Part shown: positions 1-5,385 of the stretch, in pieces
How positions within the stretch are numbered: the stretch's first letter is position 1
Layout of the letters: each line of letters opens with the position of its first letter
Translations under genes and position numbers: made by a program
NCBI GenBank assembly: GCA_002385475.1
Contig: DGDO01000064.1
Location: forward strand, 1-8,771
DNA from: Candidatus Sordicultor fermentans
GTDB taxonomy: Bacteria > Atribacterota > Atribacteria > Atribacterales > Caldatribacteriaceae
Reading direction: 5' to 3'
DNA length: 8,771 nt
Notes under the pieces: generated by a model
The model's input: only the letters and a program-made list of their open reading frames with translations
Database searches by the model: none
What the model was told of the DNA's origin: nothing

Positions 1-593
1 GGGAGAGCTCGAGCGATACCGATTGAAATATTAAAGGAGCTATTGAGCGCTCCAGATAAAAAGAGTTATGCTGGTTTTCGTGATTACTGTCTTATCCTTT
101 TTATGCTGGATACTGGTATTCGCCCCGGGGAGGCACTAAAGCTAAAGAAAGAAGACTTTAACTTTGCTTCTTTTGAGGTAGCTATTCCTGACAATGTCGC
201 TAAAACGAGAAAGAAAAGAACTCTCCCCCTCTCTCCCGTAGTTGCTAAAGAAATTAAAAAGCTCCTCTTTCTGCAACCTTTGGAGTGGAGAGATACAACT
301 GTTTTTTGTGGTTTTGAAGGAAAAGAGCTTTCCACAGCTTCTTTTGGCCGAAGGCTTAAAGAATACTCTTGCCAAATTGGCTATAAAATAACTCCTTATG
401 ATTTACGCCACTCTTTCGCTCTTTTATACTTGCGCAATGGTGGCAATGTCTTCACCTTACAGCGCACTCGAGAGCCACTGATTTAAATATGACTAAAAGA
501 TATCTTGCACTCACTGGAGAGGATTTAAAAGCAGAGCATGAGAAAGCTACACCAGTGAGCGATATTGTAGGGAAAAGAGTGAGGAGGGTGTAA
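1..593 (+). pseudogene. Tyrosine recombinase (XerC/D-like integrase), 5' cut by window edge, frameshifted in box II
   Basis: Site-specific DNA strand exchange would be the ancestral role. Frame 1 is open from base 1, so the gene begins outside the window. It shows the box I motif TGIRPGEAL with the catalytic Arg, a beta-hairpin Lys region (AKTRKKRTLPLSP) and the box II start TPYDLRHSFA, where Tyr replaces the usual His. The frame then derails after LQ and stops at 484-486. From 465 another frame resumes with HSRATDLNMTKRYLALTGED, containing the nucleophile Tyr in TKRYLAL, and ends at 591-593. The residues expected between LQ and HS (about RLLG) are missing, which fits a deletion of 10 bases near 463-465. 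Every other catalytic block is present, so the lesion looks recent. A sequencing error is the main alternative. Confidence 0.85.
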
Positions 594-596
594 AAT

Positions 597-624
597 AATC
601 ACCCCACCGCTCGGTGGGGTGATT
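597..624 (-). terminator. Hairpin terminator, best read on the minus strand
   Basis: A perfect inverted repeat pairs 597-609 with 612-624 (AATCACCCCACCG against CGGTGGGGTGATT), in practice a 12-bp stem with a GCTC tetraloop. On the minus strand it is followed by ATTTTA, a short U-rich tail. On the plus strand it is followed by AAAAGAGG, so it is not a good plus-strand terminator although it lies just after the integrase stop. It probably ends the minus-strand lipoprotein transcript, about 150 bases past the last stop codon. Confidence 0.7.
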
Positions 625-666
625 AAAAGAGGAAATTCTCTTATTTTGCTGAGATATTTAACGCCT

Positions 667-683
667 AACTATTCTCAATAGTT
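667..683. repeat. Small inverted repeat in the 594-770 spacer
   Basis: AACTATT-CTC-AATAGTT forms a 7-bp AT-rich stem with a 3-base loop. A second small one, GTGAAT/ATTCAC at 752-768, sits directly after the stop of the metzincin gene on the minus strand. Both are weak and may be mRNA 3'-end hairpins. I see no gene in this spacer. Confidence 0.3.
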
Positions 684-770
684 GCTTCTTTTGATACCAC
701 ACTTCAATCCTGGTATTTATGGCTCCCCCTTGTCAGCCTAGTCTACAGTTAGTGAATGAGCAATTCACTT

Positions 771-1787
771 TTAAGGAAAATTATAACCTATCGGCAGGGA
801 ATAAATGTTTTGCATTAATTTTGCCGCAAAAGGATCTATTTCCGAACCAGTGGCAATGGAAGCCATAATCCCTGTGGAAGTGTGCTCGCCAATTCCCAGA
901 ATATGGCCAAATTCGTGCAAATAAACTGCCAGGTCGGAAAAACAATAATCTGTTACTTTTACCTCTCCGGATACTATTTTAAAATCTTCCCAAGTTACAG
1001 AAGCCCAACCACACTGAGAACTAATGCTATTATCAATCATCACTTTTACTTGAGCCTTTCTTAAATCGTTGGTAAGAACAAGATTTGCTTTGCCTTCTAA
1101 CACTTCATTCCACTTATCGAAAACAGTTTGCAGCTTAGGGAAACCAGTATAATCATAAACATAAATATTGCCATATGGCCAGCGAACAAGATGTTCTTTA
1201 TCGTGCCCATACTGCTTTATTTGGTTTAATTCTTCTTGAGAAAGCGTAGAAGTTGGTGTGGGAGAAGTTACCGGTGTAGGAATAGGTCCTGGTGTTGGCA
1301 TTTCTTTTACTATTAAAGTAAGATTAACCTTAGTATTTCTGTTTCCGGCATAATCTTCTATTACACCTGAAGCCATAGTAAGAGTAAATGTTCCCGCTAC
1401 GTTTGCAGTGGCATAACCTGGATTAGGGATAATTCTAAGTTTGGTGGGGTTTTGTGAATCAACTGTTATGGTGCTATGCACCACATCTTGAAAACCTTCA
1501 CCAGACATAGTAATTACCGGATTTGCTCCTTCTACTAATTTAACCGGCTCGCTTACCACCGCTTCGGCATAGCTTACTGTATCACCTTTTGTCAATTGTA
1601 GAGTCCATTTTGTGCCCTCTTTTTCTAACGATTTTTCAGTACCATCGTTAAGATGAGCAGTAATGCTCACTAGCTCCGGAGGAGTGATATCTGGAGTGGG
1701 AATAGATGTAGGTGAGGGAATGGAAGACATACATCCACTTACCAAAGCTAAAAGAGCGACTAAGGCTAAAACTATATACTTTTTCAT
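771..1787 (-). CDS. Secreted lipoprotein metalloprotease (metzincin/matrixin-like) with N-terminal Ig-like domain
   Basis: A predicted 338-residue surface lipoprotein. The start ATG at 1787 is preferred over an in-frame ATG at 1820 because GGAGAT lies at proper spacing before it and it opens a clean signal peptide, MKKYIVLALVALLALVSGC, with lipobox Cys19. A beta-rich Ig-like region (about 35-160, starting TPPELVSI) is followed by a Pro/Thr linker (about 163-183) and a catalytic region (about 184-338). The zinc motif is HEFGHILGIGEH (His291, Glu292, His295), followed by a Met-turn candidate TGIMAS (Met308). Compared with the canonical HExxHxxGxxH, the third His (302) lies one residue late, with Glu at the usual position. 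Zinc-dependent proteolysis outside the cytoplasm is expected from the family; the substrate is unknown. It is the last gene of the lipoprotein run. Its catalytic region is paralogous to the product of 2076-2702. Confidence 0.85.
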   Translation of the reverse strand: MKKYIVLALVALLALVSGCMSSIPSPTSIPTPDITPPELVSITAHLNDGTEKSLEKEGTKWTLQLTKGDTVSYAEAVVSEPVKLVEGANPVITMSGEGFQDVVHSTITVDSQNPTKLRIIPNPGYATANVAGTFTLTMASGVIEDYAGNRNTKVNLTLIVKEMPTPGPIPTPVTSPTPTSTLSQEELNQIKQYGHDKEHLVRWPYGNIYVYDYTGFPKLQTVFDKWNEVLEGKANLVLTNDLRKAQVKVMIDNSISSQCGWASVTWEDFKIVSGEVKVTDYCFSDLAVYLHEFGHILGIGEHTSTGIMASIATGSEIDPFAAKLMQNIYSLPIGYNFP

Positions 1788-1808
1788 TATTTCCCATCTC
1801 CTCTTTAT

Positions 1809-1821
1809 AATGTTTAACATT
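1809..1821. repeat. 13-base near-palindrome just upstream of the metzincin ribosome binding site
   Basis: AATGTT-T-AACATT (plus strand) lies directly upstream of the AGAGGAG ribosome binding site of the 771-1787 gene, whose start is at 1787. It could be a small operator or an mRNA hairpin affecting translation. It may also be chance in AT-rich DNA. Confidence 0.25.
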
Positions 1822-1825
1822 CTAA

Positions 1826-2055
1826 TTAAACAGTCTCTGCGCTTCCCAGTTGGTTATTGCAAATATTCACTTGCTCTTCAAGAACACAGGTGTCAAAATA
1901 TACTTGCGAGTCATAAACACAATAACTTTTTGCCCTGTCCCAATCCTGATCGCTTATGGCTGAACAGTAGTTTTGCACAACCTTCCTTATTTGAGTTTCA
2001 TCTGATACAGGCGTTGTCACCCACCACAACCTGCCAGAATTAAGATTCTATCTCT
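1826..2055 (-). pseudogene. Remnant of an NTF2/SnoaL-like lipoprotein, frameshifted and truncated at both ends
   Basis: In one minus-strand frame the DNA reads ILILAGCGG and then stops (TGA 2019-2017), a textbook end of a lipoprotein signal peptide. Shifted by one base, the frame continues TTPVSDETQIRKVVQNYCSA and later DQDWDRAKSYCVYDSQVY, the style of an NTF2-like helix and first strand, ending at 1826. One base lost from the G-run near 2020 would join the two into a single lipoprotein. The 5' part of the signal peptide is missing: an in-frame TAG lies at 2058-2056 and no start codon follows it. The fold also stops after about 65 residues, where NTF2-like domains usually need over 100. It therefore looks like a dead fragment between two live genes. 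The NTF2-like assignment rests on pattern only. Confidence 0.6.
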
Positions 2056-2075
2056 CTACGGTGCAACTGGTACTC

Positions 2076-2702
2076 TTATTCTATTCCTACATAGTAACCA
2101 GGAGAAACCTTATAGAGAGCGCGAACTGCCTTCTTATGAATGTCTGGAATGGAAGTATACTGTGTCCATGCTTCATAGGGGCAACTCCCGTCTTGGAGGG
2201 AGCATATCTTTTCCCATTTTATGCCTATCATACCTCCAAAATTTTGCAAGAATACAGCATAGTAGTTATCTGGAAAACCACACCATGCATCATTTGTTGA
2301 GACCCTTAATTCGAAAGAGGTAATCTCATAACCGTCTCCAGTTCTTTTACTAGAAAAACATCCCTCTAAGCTTGAATCATAAAAAATCTTCACCGGGCTA
2401 TTAGGATCATTACTCAGGTAGAAGCGAGTTTTCCCTCCTCCAGATTTGATTACCGCATTCCATTCATTCAAAGCTCGTTGAATGGTTGCTCTAATTGTTG
2501 CATTACCTGTTGCATCGTATACTCCTATATCACCATCAGGCCATCTAACCACATAGTCACCACCAAGACCATATTCTCGAATTAAGGACTTCTCTTCTTC
2601 CGGAGTAAGTGTTGGTGTTGTAGGTGTAGAGCCACAGCCACTAAGTAAAAATACACCTAAAACCGTAAAAACAACTACCAGAAAGCTTTTCCGACAAAAC
2701 AT
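2076..2702 (-). CDS. Lipoprotein pseudo-metzincin: paralogue of the 771-1787 protease without the zinc motif
   Basis: A predicted 208-residue lipoprotein. The signal peptide ends in FLLSGC (Cys23) and is followed by a short TP-rich linker. The rest aligns throughout with the catalytic region of the 771-1787 protein: EYGLGGDYVVRWPDGDIGVY matches QYGHDKEHLVRWPYGNIYVY, the ALNEWNAV segment matches KWNEV, and two cysteines correspond (115 and 141). Where the paralogue has HEFGHILGIGEH this protein has QNFGGMIGIKWE (153-164), so both His, the catalytic Glu and the third His are all replaced. It has no Ig-like domain. The frame is intact and AAGGAGTG lies at good spacing before ATG 2702, so it is probably expressed as a non-catalytic protein. 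A binding, scaffold or decoy role is inference. Confidence 0.85.
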   Translation of the reverse strand: MFCRKSFLVVVFTVLGVFLLSGCGSTPTTPTLTPEEEKSLIREYGLGGDYVVRWPDGDIGVYDATGNATIRATIQRALNEWNAVIKSGGGKTRFYLSNDPNSPVKIFYDSSLEGCFSSKRTGDGYEITSFELRVSTNDAWCGFPDNYYAVFLQNFGGMIGIKWEKICSLQDGSCPYEAWTQYTSIPDIHKKAVRALYKVSPGYYVGIE

Positions 2703-2711
2703 TTGCCATCA

Positions 2712-2729
2712 CTCCTTTTTTAAGATTTT
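2712..2729 (-). repeat. Leader repeat copy 1, upstream of the pseudo-metzincin gene
   Basis: On the minus strand this reads AAAATCTTAAAAAAGGAG and contains the ribosome binding site, 9 bases before the ATG. The same 18 bases occur at 3620-3637 before the fibronectin-like lipoprotein gene. Either duplication carried the leader along, or both genes share a translation-initiation module. Confidence 0.6.
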
Positions 2730-2780
2730 ATGCTTAAGTTATATAAACTCATATTATACTTGCAGAAACTTATTCTTCTT

Positions 2781-3611
2781 CTACTTTTGGTAAGTGAATG
2801 TCCATACATCGCCGTGAGAGCTAATATAGTTTCCTGCACTATCCTGCCCTTCCATTTGCACGTACCATTTATAACGGCCTGATTCAAGTTCTTCGCTACA
2901 CGTCGCTTGTTCCACAAAATCATATGTTTCAAACACAAAATAGCGATCAAAAGTTATTGGATCAAAGACATGCACATTGGTCTCCGGCAAAAGGTCTGTC
3001 GCTTCAGGAATTGAAGGATGAACATCACCGATCTCCCATTTAAGAGTGAAAGGAGAACCAAAAACTGTCGACCCATTGGGTGGATATTTCAGAAAAATTG
3101 GGGGAAGGAAACGAGGTGAGATAGTAACAATCTCGCTAGGGGATGTTTCCCAATCTGGTCCATAGGCAACGACATAGTAGGAATAAGTAGAGCCAGGAGC
3201 GTAATCCTCCGAGTAGATATAACCGCCAGAACTATGCTCACCAGGTTCAAGCGGCCAGTCATCGGCTAATGTAAATGGTCCGCCGTTAACACTGTGGTAA
3301 ATGCGATATCCTGAAGCTCCTGGGTATGCTTCCCAATCAACACCCACACTATAGTATACTGTCCATTCACCTACTTGATGAGATAATCTACTTGTTTTAA
3401 AGTTGTTGCTCCGTATGATATGTTTTGCGCTAGAAGCGCTAGACATTTCAAGCTCGCTACTTCTTAATAAATCTGAAAAGCGACTAGAGAAAGCTGTATA
3501 TGTTTCAGTAAAACCTCCTTCTATCCGCACGCGCTCAGTGGAAGGTTGGGGTGAACAACCAGAGAGAACCATTAGACAAATCACAAAAGCTAAAAAATAT
3601 TTTTTACTCAT
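2781..3611 (-). CDS. Lipoprotein with two fibronectin-III-like beta domains
   Basis: A predicted 276-residue secreted lipoprotein. MSKKYFLAFVICLMVLSGC gives a clear signal peptide with Cys19. Residues 20-80 are Ser-rich and probably flexible. Residues about 85-165 look like a fibronectin type III domain: W-E-A-YPGASGYRIYHSVNGG, then YAPGSTYSYYVVAYGPDWETS, the typical core W, GY.IY and YYVVA.G pattern. A second beta domain (about 169-276) starts PPIFLKYPPNGS and contains LKWE and YKWYVQMEGQDSAG, ending VWTFTY. Such modules usually mediate binding at the cell surface; no catalytic motif is visible. The start at 3611 is supported by AAGGAGC 8-9 bases upstream. It lies in the middle of the minus-strand lipoprotein run. 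The ligand is unknown. Confidence 0.85.
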   Translation of the reverse strand: MSKKYFLAFVICLMVLSGCSPQPSTERVRIEGGFTETYTAFSSRFSDLLRSSELEMSSASSAKHIIRSNNFKTSRLSHQVGEWTVYYSVGVDWEAYPGASGYRIYHSVNGGPFTLADDWPLEPGEHSSGGYIYSEDYAPGSTYSYYVVAYGPDWETSPSEIVTISPRFLPPIFLKYPPNGSTVFGSPFTLKWEIGDVHPSIPEATDLLPETNVHVFDPITFDRYFVFETYDFVEQATCSEELESGRYKWYVQMEGQDSAGNYISSHGDVWTFTYQK

Positions 3612-3619
3612 TATCCCTG

Positions 3620-3637
3620 CTCCTTTTTTAAGATTTT
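3620..3637 (-). repeat. Leader repeat copy 2, upstream of the fibronectin-like lipoprotein gene
   Basis: Minus-strand AAAATCTTAAAAAAGGAG, identical to 2712-2729, including the ribosome binding site. The protein-coding sequences that follow the two copies are unrelated apart from the lipoprotein signal. Confidence 0.6.
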
Positions 3638-3668
3638 TTACTGATAAATTTTTACATTTTTCACCCTC

Positions 3669-3839
3669 TTAAAAACTCAAGCCAAACTCTACCAAACCAT
3701 ATCTGCGCAATAACGCTTTCTCCTCAGCTGTGAGAGAAGGAGCTGTTGGAATATTACCTCCACAACCATGTAGAAGAGTCGTAATCCACACCAAAGCACA
3801 AAGTACAGGGAAAATCCAGAGTATTTTCTTTCTTTTCAC
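3669..3839 (-). CDS. 56-residue lipoprotein stub, N-terminal remnant of the metzincin-like lipoprotein family
   Basis: GTG at 3839 is preceded by GAGGTGAGC and lies only 7 bases past the stop of the gene at 3847-4290, so translation is probably coupled. The product begins MKRKKILWIFPVLCALVWIT, reaches a lipobox-like LLHGC (Cys26), and continues CGGNIPTAPSLTAEEKALLR and RYGL before a short unrelated tail and TAA at 3669. This matches the mature N-terminus of the pseudo-metzincin (CGSTPTTPTLTPEEEKSLIR, then EYGL) and the start of the catalytic region in the 771-1787 protein. Everything after the RYGL position is gone. It is most likely a deletion remnant that still has translation signals. A functional micro-lipoprotein cannot be excluded. 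Confidence 0.65.
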   Translation of the reverse strand: MKRKKILWIFPVLCALVWITTLLHGCGGNIPTAPSLTAEEKALLRRYGLVEFGLSF

Positions 3840-3846
3840 AGTCTGC

Positions 3847-4290
3847 TCACCTCAATTCAAAGCTCTTCCTATCTTCTGCTAATACCACATCATCATTTGT
3901 TCCCACTACACCGTCTGGCCCTGGCGTAATAAGGCGAATCACCAAAGTGTATAACCCTGCTTCGTAATCATCGGGCGGGAAGAGAGCATTAAGTGGTAAC
4001 TCTTCTCTATATCCGGGGTATAGATACTCGTCCCCCCATACACCACTCCAAACTACTTCTCCCTGGCTGTTGAGTTCTATCCACTCCCAATAAACTCGAT
4101 AGCTCTCTTCCCCAGGGTTAGCAATGAGAATTTTGCAAAACTCATAAATCGCCTCGTTACTCCTCTCAACTGGTGTCTTGATAAAAGTTATGGTGACTGT
4201 TGGCCCTAAAGTGGTGGTTGTCACACATCCACCCAAAGCCAAAATAACTACAAACATCACAACACAACAAAGGATCGTTCGTCTTAACAT
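3847..4290 (-). CDS. Small lipoprotein with C-terminal PGPDGxxxTxDDV motif (paralogue B)
   Basis: A predicted 147-residue lipoprotein. The signal peptide ends in LALGGC (Cys22) and the mature part is beta-rich. It shares order and motifs with the preceding gene at 4328-4765: IANPGEES against ITNPSQNES, LNSQGEVV against IDSQGRII, LYPGYREE in both, and LITPGPDGVVGTNDDVVLAED against LITPGPDGIIDTSDDVILAE. The acidic GPDG...TNDD loop resembles short Asp-rich cation-binding loops in bacterial surface proteins, but binding is not shown here. GGGGAGG precedes ATG 4290. The family is not recognised. The domain looks like an Ig-like or C2-like sandwich, which is inference from the strand pattern. Confidence 0.85.
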   Translation of the reverse strand: MLRRTILCCVVMFVVILALGGCVTTTTLGPTVTITFIKTPVERSNEAIYEFCKILIANPGEESYRVYWEWIELNSQGEVVWSGVWGDEYLYPGYREELPLNALFPPDDYEAGLYTLVIRLITPGPDGVVGTNDDVVLAEDRKSFELR

Positions 4291-4327
4291 TTTTCATTCC
4301 TCCCCTTTTTAACTTTCTATAATTAGC

Positions 4328-4765
4328 TCATATCAGCTCATAAGCGGCTTGATCTTCTGCCAGTATTACATCATCGGAAGTATCGATTATGCCATCTGGC
4401 CCTGGGGTAATGAGTTGAATAAGAAGAGTGTAGTAACCAGGTTGATAATCTGGGCGTCGACAATCGAACACATACTCTTCCCGATATCCAGGATAAAGAT
4501 ACAGAGGATTTTCATCATCTACTTCTTCGTGAATGATTCTCCCTTGAGAGTCGATGTTAATGATTTTAATGTAGACATTGGAATAGCTCTCGTTTTGAGA
4601 AGGATTGGTGATGAGTATTGTATAACACGAATCAATCCACTCTTCCCCTATCGGAATCGGGCTCATGGCATAAGTTATCTCGACAGTTGGAGCTTTTACA
4701 GAGGTAGCCTGACACCCACTTATCACCAGAGCTAAAATAACGACTAATACTAAATACTTTCTCAT
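4328..4765 (-). CDS. Small lipoprotein with C-terminal PGPDGxxxTxDDV motif (paralogue A)
   Basis: A predicted 145-residue lipoprotein. MRKYLVLVVILALVISGC gives a clean lipobox at Cys18. The mature protein is beta-rich, has Cys47 and Cys102 (possibly a disulfide), and ends with LYPGYREE, YYTLLIQLITPGPDG and TSDDVILAED. It is the tandem paralogue of the downstream gene at 3847-4290, 37 bases away. AAGGAGAT lies about 9 bases before ATG 4765. It is the first clear lipoprotein of the run and starts only 25 bases after the stop of the small gene at 4791-5060, so the two are probably co-transcribed. Function unknown. Confidence 0.85.
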   Translation of the reverse strand: MRKYLVLVVILALVISGCQATSVKAPTVEITYAMSPIPIGEEWIDSCYTILITNPSQNESYSNVYIKIINIDSQGRIIHEEVDDENPLYLYPGYREEYVFDCRRPDYQPGYYTLLIQLITPGPDGIIDTSDDVILAEDQAAYELI

Positions 4766-4790
4766 TACTTTTCATCTCCTTCTTAATAGT

Positions 4791-5060
4791 TTAAATAAAA
4801 AAGCCGTGAGATAGTCTTGCCTCTTTTTTACGAAAAATAGCCAAGAATCCCCCTATGTATTCTTGGAAGAAAACATCACCCTTTCTAGAAGTTTTTTTAG
4901 CAAAAGAGCAGGCTTCTTCTATAGAGGTAGTTTTCCCGGTTACTCTTATTCCTTTTTGCCGGTTGAGAAAAGTAAAATTATCTAAGAAAAGAGGATTATC
5001 ATTGAAGAGAAAAGCAGAAATATCTTTAAAAGAAGAGTTCCCCCGCCTAGAAAAGCACAT
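4791..5060 (-). CDS. Small protein of unknown function at the head of the lipoprotein transcript
   Basis: A predicted 89-residue protein that I do not recognise. The start ATG at 5060 is chosen because GGGGAGGA precedes it closely and a good promoter (5083-5110) lies just upstream; a longer in-frame start at 5120 would begin upstream of that promoter. The product is rich in Phe and Lys and has no signal peptide. Readable parts are MCFSRRGNSSFKDISAFLF, GIRVTGKTTSIEEACSFAKK and a hydrophobic stretch EYIGGFLAIF near the C-terminus. An antisense frame (4855-5109) is also open, so coding status is uncertain. If real, it is the first gene of the minus-strand unit. Confidence 0.45.
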   Translation of the reverse strand: MCFSRRGNSSFKDISAFLFNDNPLFLDNFTFLNRQKGIRVTGKTTSIEEACSFAKKTSRKGDVFFQEYIGGFLAIFRKKEARLSHGFFI

Positions 5061-5082
5061 CTTCCTCCCCTCTCTTTTTTTC

Positions 5083-5110
5083 AGTATATCACCTTTCTTT
5101 TTTTTGTAAA
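5083..5110 (-). promoter_or_regulatory. Sigma70-type promoter for the minus-strand lipoprotein unit
   Basis: On the minus strand: -35 TTTACA (5110-5105), a 16-base spacer, and -10 TATACT (5088-5083). Both boxes are one base from consensus. Transcription would start near 5076 and reach the ATG at 5060 after a short leader that contains GGGGAGG. No clear promoter of this quality is seen in the gaps between the downstream genes. Confidence 0.65.
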
Positions 5111-5234
5111 GCCTCTCCAAAAAACAAAGTAAAATTGTTATTTTCCTTGGAGATACGAGGAGAAATTATAGTTCTTGGTTACCACTAAAAGGCCAGTTAG
5201 ATGGAGTTAAAAGCTTGGGATCGCCACAGACAAT

Positions 5235-5254
5235 GAGGGGGCTTCGCCCCCCTC
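5235..5254. repeat. GC-rich hairpin in AT-rich intergenic DNA
   Basis: GAGGGGG and CCCCCTC pair around a CTTCGC loop; read on the other strand the core is GGGGGCGAAGCCCCC. No T-run follows on either strand, so it is not an ordinary intrinsic terminator. It may be one copy of a dispersed palindromic element. Apart from this hairpin, the adjacent terminator and the promoter, I see nothing in 5061-5385. Confidence 0.5.
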
Positions 5255-5302
5255 GTAACTCCCAAAAGGCAAAAGAAAAAACAAAAACTTAAAAAGCAGA
5301 AA

Positions 5303-5335
5303 AACCACTGAGGAGAGAAACATCCCTCAGTGGTT
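5303..5335 (-). terminator. Rho-independent terminator downstream of the M78-like frame
   Basis: Perfect 11-bp stem AACCACTGAGG/CCTCAGTGGTT with an 11-base loop. On the minus strand it is followed by TTTCTGCTTTTT, a U-rich tail; on the plus strand there is none. It lies about 50 bases past the TAG at 5386-5388, so it fits as the terminator of that gene. Confidence 0.75.
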
Positions 5336-5385
5336 GCGATGACGATTAACTATATTTATGAGTAAGTAAGGATATAAGAAAATAC

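Noticed and set aside
84..375. Minus-strand open frames over the integrase
   Set aside because: Antisense to a clear recombinase; the sequences are Ser/Phe/Lys-rich without motifs.
882..1064. Plus-strand frame inside the metzincin gene
   Set aside because: Antisense to the zinc-motif region, with no ribosome binding site or recognisable content.
1663..2043. Plus-strand 126-codon frame
   Set aside because: Antisense to the metzincin signal-peptide region and the NTF2-like remnant; the readable protein signals are on the minus strand.
2753..2781. TATAAT on the minus strand between the fibronectin-like and pseudo-metzincin genes
   Set aside because: No acceptable -35 box at 15-19 bases upstream; probably chance in AT-rich DNA.
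2720..2950. Minus-strand 76-codon frame overlapping the 3' end of the fibronectin-like gene
   Set aside because: Out of frame with a strong gene and has no family signal.
4349..4735. Plus-strand 128-codon frame
   Set aside because: Antisense to the lipoprotein gene 4328-4765, which has a lipobox, a ribosome binding site and a paralogue.
4855..5109. Plus-strand frame opposite the small gene 4791-5060
   Set aside because: Runs across the minus-strand promoter and has no good ribosome binding site. The minus frame has both promoter and ribosome binding site, though neither is certain.
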